A stretch of 40,456 bases of DNA from CAYHHI01 sp964356335 (GCA_964356335.1 CAYHHI010000028.1:1-40456), one strand, 5' to 3'; positions 29,047-37,728 are shown, counted from the first letter of the stretch. The notes: generated from the letters alone by a model not told the origin. Program-made: numbers and translations.

Positions 29047-31485
29047 GAGCGCCCGCCAGACCTTTTCAGGAGTGAAGGGCAGGTGCCTGAGCCGCACACC
29101 TGTTGCGTTGTAGATTGCGTTTGCAATCGCGGGGGCCACGATATCGAGACATATCTCGCCCACGCTCTTCGCCCCGAAGGGTCCAGAAGGCTCGTTGGTC
29201 TCGACAAGGAAGGACTTGATATCGGGAAGGTCGAGCGATGTCGGGACCTTGTACTCCATGAGGGATGCATTAAGCATCTTGCCGGTCGGCGAGAACTTCA
29301 TTTCTTCTGTCAGGGCGTAGCCTATGCCCATTGACACCGACCCAATGATCTGGCCTTCGGCCAACGTCGGATTGATCGCACGGCCGAGATCAACCGCGGA
29401 TGCAATGTCAACGACTCTGACCATGCCTGTGTCAAGATCGACCTCGACCTCGGCGAAGCATGCGCTGAAGGGTGGCGGGCTGTCTAAGGTCAGGAACGAC
29501 GCAGTCTCCGTGATCTGCTGCTTTTCTTCACCATAGATGGACTTGAGGGCCGCCTCCTTTACGTGGATGCGCTTCCCGCCAGGCGAGATGAAAAAGCCGT
29601 CGTCGAACGTCAGGCTCTCGGTGGCCTCAGCCATGAGGCTTGCTGCCACCTCTCTGAGCCGCTCTCTCACCTTCTCGGCGGCCTTGACGACGGCCGTCCC
29701 CGAAACATACGTGGTGCTCGACGCGTAGGCGCCAACATCGAATGGCGTGTAATCAGTGTCGGAAGAATAAACGATCATGTCCTCGAGGCCGACTCCAAGG
29801 ACCTCCGCAGCCATCTGGGCGAGGATGGTGTCGCTGCCTGTACCCAGATCGGTTGCCCCGATCAGAAGATTGAATGAACCATCTTCGTTGACCTTTATGG
29901 TGGCACCGGCAACATCGTCACCGGCAATGCCGCTACCGTGCATGCAGATCGCAAACCCAACTCCTCGCTTCTTTCGCTCGAAGGGATTGGCACCCGGAGC
30001 TGCCTCCGGATCCCCGACAGCATGGCCCGGCCCGGCCACATGAGCACTACGCTCAGTTCCGCCTGGCCGCGCCGTCCCCCCTGCGCTCCCTCCGGTTTGC
30101 CCCCCGGTCCCAGCAGCTCCACTCCCTACCGCGCCACCAGCGAGCCGAATGCACTGCTCGATGCCACACGACCTCACCACCCGCTCGAAGCCGGCCTTCC
30201 CTTCGCCGAGTTTGGTCGCGATGGGATCCACATCACCCACCTGCACCAAGTTCTTCCTTCTTAGCTCAAGCCGATCCATGCCCATCGCATTTGCGATCTC
30301 GTCCATATGGGATTCCAGCGCGAAATAACCTTGAGGAGCGCCATAGCCTCTCATGGCCCCGGCCACAGGCAGGTTGGTATATGCGACATCGGCGACAAAA
30401 TGCAGGTTCGGAGACCGGTAGAGCGGCAGCGTCTTGCTGCCGGTGTTGGATTGCACCGTGAGGCCGTGGCTGCCGTAGGCTCCCGTGTTTGCGACGAGGC
30501 GCATCTCATTCGCCACGATCTTGCCGTCTCTGGTGAGCCCGGTCTTCATCGTGATATGCTGGGGATGCCGCGTACGTGAGGCATAGAACTCCTCGTCCCG
30601 CTTAAGCTCCATGAAAACAGACTTCCCGGTCTTGAGAGCGATATGAGCGCACAGGTCCTCAAGCACTATCTCCTGCTTCCCACCGAAGCCCCCACCGATC
30701 CTTGGCTTGATCACCCTGATCCGTGATATTGGAACTTGGTTCACGCGCGCAACTATTCGCCTCACGTGGAAGGGAACCTGCGTGGCCGTTACTATCACGA
30801 TCCGCCGAGCTTCATCAAGGTAGGCAAGACATACGTGCGGTTCCATCGGGACGTGCTGTACGTAGTGAACCGAATATGTATTCTCAAAGACATGGTCGGC
30901 CTGTCTGAAAGCCGCTTCAACATCGCCTACCTCGACCTCGATGCGCGCCACAAGATTGCGCCCGGGGTCCAGTGCGCCCCGCGAGTCAGGTTCATCGTGA
31001 ATCACAGGCGCGCCTGCCTTGAGAGCCTCGTCGGGATCGAAAACAGCAGGCAGGATCTCGTATTCCACCTCGAGCGCCTCGCAGCCGCGCGCGGCCTCGA
31101 CCTCATCCTCGGCGACAACTACTGCCACCCTATCGCCAACAAACCGCACCTTGTTGTCCAGCATGAAGGCATCATAGGGCGACGGCTCGGGAAAGTTCTG
31201 GCCTGCGGTGGTATACGGGATTCTTGGAACATTCTCATGGGTGAGCACAAGCGAGACGCCCGGAACCGCGAGGGCCTTATCTACATTGATCTTCTTGATC
31301 CTTGCGTGGGCATGCGGGCTTCGCAGCATCTTGGCGTAGAGCGTCTCGGGAGGAAGCATGTCGGCCGTGTAGCGCGCCTCCCCCTTGACCAAGGCTTCAG
31401 CGTCAACCTTCCTCAGGCGCTTCGATACGACCTTGAGGCCGGCGCTCTGTCCAGCCGAAACCTCCGACTCGGTGCTCCCCCTCAT
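29029..31485 (-). CDS. xanthine dehydrogenase-family molybdenum subunit
   Basis: About 818 residues, the large MoCo subunit of the xanthine oxidase family. The N-terminal half shows VGDRVAVVVAEDEVEAARGC and GGGFGGKQEI; MRGYGAPQGYFALESHMDEI follows; the catalytic Glu of the family is in PFGAKSVGEICLD near the C-terminus. There is a Gly/Ala-rich insert (about residues 452-512), not normal for the family. Two ATGs compete: 31491 and 31485; I choose 31485, because AAGGA is 7 nt before it and because an upstream frame ends on it in an ATGA. Together with the FAD and 2Fe-2S subunits upstream it forms the three-subunit hydroxylase. Substrate is probably a purine, inferred from the following deaminase. 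Confidence 0.93.
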   Translation of the reverse strand: MRGSTESEVSAGQSAGLKVVSKRLRKVDAEALVKGEARYTADMLPPETLYAKMLRSPHAHARIKKINVDKALAVPGVSLVLTHENVPRIPYTTAGQNFPEPSPYDAFMLDNKVRFVGDRVAVVVAEDEVEAARGCEALEVEYEILPAVFDPDEALKAGAPVIHDEPDSRGALDPGRNLVARIEVEVGDVEAAFRQADHVFENTYSVHYVQHVPMEPHVCLAYLDEARRIVIVTATQVPFHVRRIVARVNQVPISRIRVIKPRIGGGFGGKQEIVLEDLCAHIALKTGKSVFMELKRDEEFYASRTRHPQHITMKTGLTRDGKIVANEMRLVANTGAYGSHGLTVQSNTGSKTLPLYRSPNLHFVADVAYTNLPVAGAMRGYGAPQGYFALESHMDEIANAMGMDRLELRRKNLVQVGDVDPIATKLGEGKAGFERVVRSCGIEQCIRLAGGAVGSGAAGTGGQTGGSAGGTARPGGTERSAHVAGPGHAVGDPEAAPGANPFERKKRGVGFAICMHGSGIAGDDVAGATIKVNEDGSFNLLIGATDLGTGSDTILAQMAAEVLGVGLEDMIVYSSDTDYTPFDVGAYASSTTYVSGTAVVKAAEKVRERLREVAASLMAEATESLTFDDGFFISPGGKRIHVKEAALKSIYGEEKQQITETASFLTLDSPPPFSACFAEVEVDLDTGMVRVVDIASAVDLGRAINPTLAEGQIIGSVSMGIGYALTEEMKFSPTGKMLNASLMEYKVPTSLDLPDIKSFLVETNEPSGPFGAKSVGEICLDIVAPAIANAIYNATGVRLRHLPFTPEKVWRALKEAGL

Positions 31486-31550
31486 GCCCATATCCTTACC
31501 TTATCCTTCATCCCTTGTTCGTGCCAATCTCCCACCTCGTCGTTCCACAT
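31482..31550 (-). CDS. possible 22-aa upstream peptide coupled to the molybdenum subunit
   Basis: ATG at 31550 follows GAAGGAGGGTGGAGG, an excellent ribosome site. The frame reads MWNDEVGDWHEQGMKDKVRI, WA, and stops at TGA, overlapping the ATG at 31485 as ATGA. It could be a leader that couples translation across the 154-bp gap between the 2Fe-2S and molybdenum subunit genes. No recognised family; support is only the ribosome site and the overlap. Confidence 0.35.
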   Translation of the reverse strand: MWNDEVGDWHEQGMKDKVRIWA

Positions 31551-31645
31551 CCTCCACCCTCCTTCGATACTCGGCATCCTCGCGCCCGACCGATCCGCAG
31601 GCCGTCCCTCAGATTTCATCCCATCACGTCTCACTCCAGCCTCCG

Positions 31646-32128
31646 TCATTGCTTGGCGCTGGCTTCCTTAAGGCGAAGTTGCTGGGCCGCGCTGGCTATG
31701 GCATCCACAACCTTGACGTAGCCTGAGCACCTACAGATGTTGCCAGAAATGGCTTCGCGGATTTCTTCTCTCGTGGGGCTCGGGTTGGAATTGAGGAGGC
31801 TCGCCGCCGTCATGAGCATTCCAGGTGTGCAGTAGCCGCACTGCGGAGCACCTGCTTCAATGAACGCCTCCTGCAGAGCAAGGAGTATGCGGTCTTTCGT
31901 AAGCCCTTCAGACGTGGCGATCGAGCAGCCGTCTGCCTGGGCAGCCAGCATGATGCAGGATGCAACAGGCCTCCCGTCAAGGAGAACGGTGCACGCACCG
32001 CAGTTGCCGGTCTCGCAGGATTTCTTGACGCTCTTGAAACCAAGCCGCCTTAAGGTCTCGAGCAGAGTCTCCCCAGGGTCGATTTCGATTAGCGATTCTT
32101 TGTCATTAACCAGGAGCCTAACTTTCAA
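31646..32128 (-). CDS. xanthine dehydrogenase-family [2Fe-2S] subunit
   Basis: 160 residues with the two expected clusters: the plant-ferredoxin type CETGNCGACTVLLDG plus VASC, and the second type QCGYCTPGM plus ICRCSGY. This is the standard small electron-transfer subunit, between the molybdenum and FAD sites. It starts at TTG 32128, overlapping the FAD subunit gene by 11 nt. Typical length. Confidence 0.95.
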   Translation of the reverse strand: MKVRLLVNDKESLIEIDPGETLLETLRRLGFKSVKKSCETGNCGACTVLLDGRPVASCIMLAAQADGCSIATSEGLTKDRILLALQEAFIEAGAPQCGYCTPGMLMTAASLLNSNPSPTREEIREAISGNICRCSGYVKVVDAIASAAQQLRLKEASAKQ

Positions 32129-32981
32129 GATTCAAACCTGCCTTCGTAACCGCCTCAAAGAGTGACCTCGCCGCCATGACCTCAACAAGGTGTTTCCGGT
32201 ATTCAGCCGATGCCCTGAAATCTGACTTGGGCTTTATCGAATTTGCTGCTGCACGTGAGAGGTTCTCGATAAGAGCGCGCGTGAGACGCTTGTCCTTCGC
32301 GTCTTCGGCAACATGCTTAAGAAGGACTGGCAGGGAATATGACTGGCCCACAGCAATTCGTAAATCATCCACCTTACCGCCATCTGAGAGATCAACCAGC
32401 ACTCCTACATTGACAAGCGCTATGTCGATGGCACTCCTTCCAAACTTGGAGAAGCTCCAACCCTGACTATCTCGCCGCCTGTTCGCCGTGATCCTGCAAA
32501 TGAGATCGTGCCCCTTGAGCCATCCCCTGGCCAGGAGATCCTCGACGCTTATCTGCGTCTCCTGATCCCTCAGGACCTCAAGCCTCGCATCCATCGCAAG
32601 CAGGGCGACAGCAAGATCAGAAGGAAGATGGGCCACAGCCAGGCAGCCACCCAGCGTGGCCATGTTACGGATGATAGGGGTTGCGCATCTCCGTGCGGCA
32701 TCATATACCAAGGGAGCTTCCGACTTCACCTGGGATGACAAGAGATCGGAGAGCCTGGTCAGAGCGCCGATGGAAACCTGCCCATCCCGGACATCAACTC
32801 CAGCCAGATCAAGACGCCCAATACCCACCAGCACCTCGACTGCCTTCGCAGCAAGCGGGACCACCATGGTGCCGCCAGCAATATAGAGCGCTTTGGCGCC
32901 TGCCGCCTTCCGCAAGCGCACGGCATCCTGCGGTGTCGCCGCCGCAATCACTTCCCGGAAGTGCTTCAAAGTCCCTCCCAT
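32118..32981 (-). CDS. xanthine dehydrogenase-family FAD-binding subunit
   Basis: About 287 residues, an FAD_binding_5 domain (residues ~5-170, with ALYIAGGTMVVP in place of the usual AGGT loop and ATLGGCLAVAHLPSDLAVAL) and a CO dehydrogenase flavoprotein C-terminal domain (~180-285). It passes electrons to NAD or another acceptor. The ATG at 32981 is chosen; a TTG two codons upstream is possible. It is the first gene of the run FAD, 2Fe-2S, Mo, deaminase, GT2; the promoter region upstream (32988-33060) shows no clear motif. Confidence 0.93.
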   Translation of the reverse strand: MGGTLKHFREVIAAATPQDAVRLRKAAGAKALYIAGGTMVVPLAAKAVEVLVGIGRLDLAGVDVRDGQVSIGALTRLSDLLSSQVKSEAPLVYDAARRCATPIIRNMATLGGCLAVAHLPSDLAVALLAMDARLEVLRDQETQISVEDLLARGWLKGHDLICRITANRRRDSQGWSFSKFGRSAIDIALVNVGVLVDLSDGGKVDDLRIAVGQSYSLPVLLKHVAEDAKDKRLTRALIENLSRAAANSIKPKSDFRASAEYRKHLVEVMAARSLFEAVTKAGLNLES

Positions 32982-33067
32982 CAGCAATTTGGCATTTTAC
33001 CACTTGCCTCACCCAATGACAACTCTTGATAAGAGCTAGCCTGGCGCAACGGCCATCCGTCGGCTTC

Positions 33068-33200
33068 CGGCCTCCCGGGCCTGGTCTCCGGCTCAGAACT
33101 ACATTCACCTGCGACCCAGCCCCGCTTCGGCCCCTCAGACACTCCGACCTGCCGCTTCGCTGGTGGCGGCTCAAAGGGCATATAGTCCTATCAGAAGCGT
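33068..33200 (-). repeat. diverged inverted copy of the 159-bp intergenic repeat
   Basis: 33080-33132 is the reverse complement of the first ~53 bp of the 2151 unit with about three differences (e.g. GCTCAGAACTACATTC then CCTGCGACCCAGC). A weaker match follows at about 33168-33196 (AAGGGCATATAGTCCTATC against AGGGCATGTAGTTCTAACC), at the spacing expected for the neighbouring repeat unit. The remaining intergenic 32982-33481 contains nothing else I recognise. Confidence 0.8.
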
Positions 33201-33481
33201 CTGACCCCACTGGCGTACACGCGTGTCTCGGACAGGAGTGGCGAGAAGGTGCGGAGTCCCATCGATACCATCTAAACCACGGACCTGGGCATTGCCTGGA
33301 AACCGCACAACACCCAGCTTGACTTACAAGACTATGCGAAAACTGCTGCAATTGTGACACTTCGTTGATACCATGGTCAGAGCGCAAGGGCGGCAAGCTG
33401 CAGACTCAATTGCAGCCTAATGCTGTTTCAGGGTGAACAGTATAAGCCGTAGTTAGGTGTTTGTTCCATGGAGGTTATCAG

Positions 33482-34219
33482 ATGGGTGGCTTGCAAGACA
33501 TGCGAGGTGTGTGCCGGCTGCTGTGCCTGATTGTGCTCTTCGGCCTCGGCGTTGCGGCAAGCGGATGGGCCGACTCCGGAGATTTCACGCTGGCTGCATC
33601 CATGGGTGGTGCGTACCTGCCGATGGGTGAGTGGAAAGAGTTCGTTGGTGGCACCGGGCACTATCACACGGATGCTCTGGGACAGACCTGGGAAGTCGCG
33701 CTCCGCCATCAGTTGTCTCGTCGCCTTCTCATGGCACTTTCGGTGGGGGGCGTAACGACATCGGCCACCCTGACCGACATCATGTACCTGACATATGACA
33801 GCACAGCATTTCACATAGCGTGGGATTTCGAGGGGCACCCCATAGGGCTGAGCGTCGAGTTCTACCCACTTGGGACTGAGGCGGCAGCCTTGGCATCGTT
33901 CGGCCTGGGCTGTTCGTATTACTTCAGTGAATTGGACGGGAGGCTGGACATAATACCCGATATGGGTCTCCCCGAAACGCCGTCAGGGGCTCACCGGGAG
34001 GGATCCGGCTACGGCGTTCACGCGTATGTCTCCGCTGAGGCTCGCATCAGCCGTGCACTAGTTGTGATCTCTCGTTTGCGAGTGCAGTATGCTGACGGGA
34101 TGGCCTTCACCCAGCGTAAGGGCAGCGTGCCAGTGCGCTTTTCAGGGGTCGATCTTTCAGTGGGCTTGGGGTGGCGGCTGTCCAGTTGGGGCCGGGCAAG
34201 GACTGGTGGCGAGGAATGA
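33482..34219 (+). CDS. predicted outer-membrane beta-barrel-like protein
   Basis: 245 residues. The ATG at 33482 is fixed by GGAGG (33470-33474); an upstream in-frame TTG is unlikely. Signal peptide (about 1-31, CLIVLFGLGVAASGWADS). The rest is alternating polar/hydrophobic beta-strands with Gly and aromatic residues (GDFTLAASMGGAYLPMGEWK; LGLGWRL-like end VGLGWRLSSWG), consistent with an eight-strand barrel of the opacity/OprF-like type. No specific family is recognised. It stands before an M29-like gene with 131 bp between. Confidence 0.65.
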   Translation: MGGLQDMRGVCRLLCLIVLFGLGVAASGWADSGDFTLAASMGGAYLPMGEWKEFVGGTGHYHTDALGQTWEVALRHQLSRRLLMALSVGGVTTSATLTDIMYLTYDSTAFHIAWDFEGHPIGLSVEFYPLGTEAAALASFGLGCSYYFSELDGRLDIIPDMGLPETPSGAHREGSGYGVHAYVSAEARISRALVVISRLRVQYADGMAFTQRKGSVPVRFSGVDLSVGLGWRLSSWGRARTGGEE

Positions 34220-34350
34220 TGACACCTAACGAGTGGCTGGAGCAGACGTGGCTTCGGCGGCATGGCCCTTGCGATGGCACGGAGCAACAGCCCCGCCGCC
34301 TCGCCCCGCCGCTCAGCCACACCGTCAGGCACAGAGAGAGGAGATCAGCC

Positions 34351-35430
34351 ATGGCATTTGACCTTCAGAAACTGTTCGTGGATGTATTTGCCCCCGAGTC
34401 AGGGGATGTAGTCACGATCATGTACGACCTGCCCCATGAGGGAATCCGGGACTCCGAAGAATGGCGTCTGCGCCGGGAAATGGCATCCGCGTGGCATCGC
34501 AACTTGAAGGAGTTCGCGACTCTCCGTGGATTCACCGTCAATCCCATCGTGACCTACTATGCAACCGGAGCCCACAACTGCGACCTACCAGAGAATGCAA
34601 TGTCCGACCGTCAAACCGTCCGGCTCGAAGAAATCGTCAAGAGATCCACCATAATCCTCTCCATGCCCCAGTACTCCGCCTCGGCACCGCTCTTCTTGTT
34701 CACGAGAAGATACGAGAACCTCCGCGTGGCGAGTATGCCAACGATCACAAAGTCGATGGAGGACACGGCGCTTTCCGCAAACTTCAAAGAAATCGCGGCG
34801 ACCTGCAAACGGCTGGCGAGGCTGTTCGAGAGGGCTAATGGAATAGAGGTCTCGTTTTCGACGGGGCACACCTGCCATTTCGACATTTCGGATCACAAGG
34901 TTCCGCTTCAGGATGACGGCATACTGCATCCAGGCGCGGGTAAAGATGCCTTTCGATTGCGGAATCTCCCTTCGGGGGAGGTATGCGTCTGCCCAAATGA
35001 GGCCGCCGACAGCAGCACCGCCGGCGAGATCCCAGCGCGTTTTCAAGATGATGAGATCCTCTTCATCGTGAAGGCCAACAGGATCGTTGACATCAAAGGG
35101 AAGAGTTCGGCCGCGGAACAGAAGCGCACCGAGTTCCACGAGGAACCGGCGCTATGCAACATCGCCGAGGTTGCCATTGGCTGCAACGATAGAGCGGTCG
35201 TAACTGGCAATGTACTCGAAGACGAGAAGGCGGGGTTCCACTGGGCCTACGGACGAAGCGATCATCTTGGGGGAACAGTAGGCGCTGAGCACTTCTCTTC
35301 CCCAGAGAGAGTGTGTCATCAGGACATTGTCTACGCGAAGGGCAGCCCCATCGTTTGCAGACGGCTCGATTTCGTCTTTCCAGACGGTTCAAGACAAACG
35401 GCATTAGTGGATGGCATACTCAAGGCATAG
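34351..35430 (+). CDS. M29-like metallo-aminopeptidase/dioxygenase-fold protein
   Basis: 359 residues from the ATG at 34351 (ribosome site GAGGAG); an open frame upstream lacks support. The C-terminal half has the M29 order: FSTGHTCHFDI, NLPSGEVCVCPNE (substrate/metal Glu), CNIAEVAIGCNDRA (Glu), HWAYGRSDHLGG (His/Tyr/His) and ERVCHQDIVY (His, Asp). M29 proteins are cobalt/zinc aminopeptidases; relatives include 2,5-dihydroxypyridine dioxygenase. The extra Cys residues near the ligands are unusual. The stop is followed by a strong hairpin. Specific reaction unknown. Confidence 0.7.
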   Translation: MAFDLQKLFVDVFAPESGDVVTIMYDLPHEGIRDSEEWRLRREMASAWHRNLKEFATLRGFTVNPIVTYYATGAHNCDLPENAMSDRQTVRLEEIVKRSTIILSMPQYSASAPLFLFTRRYENLRVASMPTITKSMEDTALSANFKEIAATCKRLARLFERANGIEVSFSTGHTCHFDISDHKVPLQDDGILHPGAGKDAFRLRNLPSGEVCVCPNEAADSSTAGEIPARFQDDEILFIVKANRIVDIKGKSSAAEQKRTEFHEEPALCNIAEVAIGCNDRAVVTGNVLEDEKAGFHWAYGRSDHLGGTVGAEHFSSPERVCHQDIVYAKGSPIVCRRLDFVFPDGSRQTALVDGILKA

Positions 35431-35435
35431 GATCC

Positions 35436-35462
35436 AGCGTGGCGGGAACGTTCCGCCACGCT
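35436..35462 (+). terminator. strong hairpin after the M29-like gene
   Basis: A perfect 10-bp stem AGCGTGGCGG (35436-35445)/CCGCCACGCT (35453-35462) with a 7-nt loop, 5 bp after the stop codon. There is no T-tract, so it is either a T-poor terminator or an mRNA-protecting stem. Confidence 0.6.
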
Positions 35463-35528
35463 TGCCGCCATAAGGGATTGCCGAACGAGCAAATCACAAG
35501 GCCAGGAACCTGACCATGGGAGGGAGAA

Positions 35529-35642
35529 ATGAGTTGGGCAACATTCGGACAGGTCGTGCTGCTGATCGTCGTGTTCGCGTTCGTCACGGTCGCCATGAAG
35601 TGCATGCACGACGCCTACTGCACCAGGTGCAAGAAGCAGTAA
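35529..35642 (+). CDS. 37-aa single-pass membrane microprotein
   Basis: ATG after GGGAGGGAGAA, stop TAA. It begins MSWATFGQVVLLIVVFAFVT (one TM helix, residues ~6-23) and continues VAMKCMHDAYCTRCKKQ, a short cytoplasmic or periplasmic tail with a CTRC pair and one more Cys. The good ribosome site and clean TM-plus-tail structure argue for a real gene. No family recognised. The CxxC and Cys25 could bind a metal or redox partner. 35643-35882 downstream has no gene, only a GC-rich imperfect hairpin. Confidence 0.6.
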   Translation: MSWATFGQVVLLIVVFAFVTVAMKCMHDAYCTRCKKQ

Positions 35643-35882
35643 CCGATCCCAGAGGCGCATGACGGAGGCCGGGCCGGAGGGCTGGCCAGCGCAGAGAAAG
35701 GCCGGCCGAACATGCCTGTGGACTTTGCCGGCGACAAGCGCCAGAAAGTCACTGCTCCCATTTGCCCACAAGGCAAGAAGAGAACGTTTCTAAATCTCAA
35801 GGGGTCTCACACACTGCGGATCTCTTTTCCGAATCCGTAGGCTTCGTTCCCCTCATGTTCTGGATGTCGAAAGGAGGTAGCT

Positions 35883-36482
35883 GTGGCAGTCGCGATAAGA
35901 CAGGCCACGGTCCGAGACATTCCCCAGCTGGCTTACTTCCTGATGGAAGCCACGGGTGGATTCATGGAGGCCCTCTATCATGGGGTGATACCGGACAAAC
36001 CGACCTACCAGATCATCGAGCACTTCTTCTCCCATGCCGGTACCACAGATTCGTTCGACAACTGGTGGGTCGCCGAACAGGAAGGAGAAATCGTCGGCGG
36101 AGTTAGTGCCCATCCCGCAGGCGCGCTGGCCCAGGATCCCCCCGATCCCTTGATCCCTGAGGAGCGGCTCTATCTCTTGAAGCCATTCCGGCAACTCCTC
36201 GGCCAACTCCGCGCTGAAGGAAGCTACTACATTCGGGCGGTTGCCGCGTATCCTGAATATCGCGGTGCAGGCATTGGCAGTGCACTGATATCCCATGCCC
36301 ACAGTGAGGGGAAGGCAAGAGGCTTCATTGAGACAAGTCTCCTTGTCTTTTCTGAGAACACCCGTGCGGTCGAACTCTACAAGCGGCTGGGTTACACAGA
36401 GGTTGCACGTCGCCCTGTCATCAGGCACGAGCTGATCCGGTATGGCAGCGATGTCCTACTCATGGTCCGGCCGTTACAGTGA
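35883..36482 (+). CDS. GNAT-family N-acetyltransferase
   Basis: 199 residues; start GTG at 35883 with AAAGGAGGT. The N-terminus MAVAIRQATVRDIPQLAYFL is the usual GNAT start; the acetyl-CoA motif A is VAAYPEYRGAGIGSALISHA (RGAGIG), followed by LLVFSENTRAVELYKRLGYT, the C-terminal motif B. It acetylates an amine substrate that cannot be predicted. It appears to be a single gene; the small gene and hairpin upstream separate it from the M29-like gene. Confidence 0.92.
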   Translation: MAVAIRQATVRDIPQLAYFLMEATGGFMEALYHGVIPDKPTYQIIEHFFSHAGTTDSFDNWWVAEQEGEIVGGVSAHPAGALAQDPPDPLIPEERLYLLKPFRQLLGQLRAEGSYYIRAVAAYPEYRGAGIGSALISHAHSEGKARGFIETSLLVFSENTRAVELYKRLGYTEVARRPVIRHELIRYGSDVLLMVRPLQ

Positions 36483-36488
36483 TGAGAG

Positions 36489-36750
36489 CTACATCCAGAC
36501 CCTCGCCTCTTCATACCTGACGCCGTACTTCTTGAAGAACCTTAGCAGATTCGGTCGTCCCGACAGAGGAACGAGTGCGCAGCCGCGCGACAGCTTCGTA
36601 CCGGCAAGCTCAAAGGTGAATATGGAGAAGGATCTCAGCCCAAGCACTGCCTCTAACAGTTTCGATATTATAACGAAAATGCGTAGATTCAGGGGGACTT
36701 TCGTTATTATAACGAAAGACCTCCGGTGGTCAAGAAGTGTTTTTCAAGGA
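36489..36750 (-). pseudogene. possible degraded coding remnant
   Basis: A minus-strand frame without a usable start codon ends FFKKYGVRYEEARVWM and stops at 36489. Its composition near the end is protein-like, but it runs through two AT-rich palindromes and has no ribosome site. I do not recognise a family. It may be chance. Confidence 0.2.
36661..36719. promoter_or_regulatory. pair of AT-rich palindromes (operator-like)
   Basis: CTTTCGTTAT and ATAACGAAAG flank a single T at 36699-36719 (perfect arms). A near-identical site lies at 36661-36679 (TTTCGATATTATAACGAAA). Centres are 39 bp apart. They sit in the 487-bp gap 36483-36969, far AT-richer than its surroundings. A dimeric repressor site or a terminal-repeat relic would both fit. 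Confidence 0.5.
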
Positions 36751-36922
36751 GGTGCGAGTACTGCGAAGCTCTCTCGTGCCCTTAGCATTCGTTTTCGTGG
36801 TCTGCCTGGTTATCTGCCGTCCGGGGTAAAGTGCCCGCGCGGCCTTGTCTCCGTCTTCGCGTTGGCTTACATTATAGGCATCCATGCTTCGATCTTTGCG
36901 TGGGCTTAGGCCGGGACTACCC

Positions 36923-37017
36923 ATGAGAATCCAAGAAATCAACATCAGATCGATTCTGATCCAAAGGTGATGTCTACGAAAATCCAAGAGATCACCGCCA
37001 GATCGATTCTGACCAAA
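36923..37017 (+). repeat. 53-bp-period duplication of the 5' end of the next gene
   Basis: The 5' end of the SPL-like gene (KIQEITARSILTK) is preceded by a degraded copy starting at an ATG at 36923 (MRIQEINIRSILIQR, stop TGA 36968-36970). The upstream mini-frame ends TGATG, overlapping the real ATG at 36970, so it could be translated and coupled. Confidence 0.8.
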
Positions 37018-37728
37018 ACCGGAATCTATGGCATCGATTACTGCCTCAATCCCTACGTGGGATGTGAGCATGCCTGCGTCTATTGCTACGCGACCTTCAT
37101 GAAGAAATACTCGGGCCACGACGAGGCATGGGGCGAATTCGTGGATGCCAAGATCAATGCGCCGGAGCTGCTGAAGCGCGAACTGCGAAGGGGACGCGAG
37201 GGCGAGGTGATCCTGAGTTCGGTGACCGATCCCTATCAGCCGGTTGAGGCGCGGTTCAAACTCACCCGCTCATGCCTCGAAGTCCTGGCTATGAGCACGC
37301 TTAGCGTGAGTATCCTCACCAAGTCAAGTCTGGTGTGCCGCGACATTGATATCCTCAAACGAATCGGCACTGCCGATGTGGGCCTCACCATAACGACCGA
37401 CCGCGAGGACATCAGGCAAATCTTTGAGCCTTGCTCATCAAGCATCCAAGCAAGGATAGCGTCGTTGAAGCTGCTCAAGGAGAATGGCATCTCCACCCAC
37501 GTCTTCATCGGGCCGATCCTGCCCATGGATCCGGAGAAGCTCATCCACGCGATTGCCCCCTACACCGGGAGGGTCCTCATCGACAGGATGAACTACCCAT
37601 GGAAAGCGCGCCCGACCTACACAGAGAACAATCTCATGTGGGCTCTTGATCCGGCTTACTTCGAGGAGGTCGAGGCAAGATTGCTGAGATACCTGTCGTC
37701 AATGGGCATTGAGGCAGAGGCCGTCTAA
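36970..37728 (+). CDS. SPL/photolyase-type radical SAM protein
   Basis: 252 residues with the SplB-like cluster motif C-x3-C-x2-C (VGCEHACVYCYATF, near residue 30), then EVILSSVTDPYQPVEARFKL, LTITTDREDIRQIFEP and FIGPILPMDP. Proteins of this subgroup are often called DNA repair photolyases; many have unproven roles. The ATG at 36970 follows a close AAAGG; a GTG one codon before is also possible. The start region is duplicated upstream. It is convergent with the FlgD-type secreted protein gene, with 4 bp between stops. Confidence 0.88.
   Translation: MSTKIQEITARSILTKTGIYGIDYCLNPYVGCEHACVYCYATFMKKYSGHDEAWGEFVDAKINAPELLKRELRRGREGEVILSSVTDPYQPVEARFKLTRSCLEVLAMSTLSVSILTKSSLVCRDIDILKRIGTADVGLTITTDREDIRQIFEPCSSSIQARIASLKLLKENGISTHVFIGPILPMDPEKLIHAIAPYTGRVLIDRMNYPWKARPTYTENNLMWALDPAYFEEVEARLLRYLSSMGIEAEAV

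Noticed and set aside
30736..31671. 311-codon plus-strand frame
   Set aside because: Antisense to the molybdenum subunit; no domain features or ribosome site.
33461..33481. N-terminal extension of the barrel-like protein from a TTG
   Set aside because: The ribosome site lies inside it and points to the ATG at 33482.
36442..36909. 155-codon plus-strand frame after the acetyltransferase
   Set aside because: It starts out of frame inside the acetyltransferase gene and has no protein-like features.
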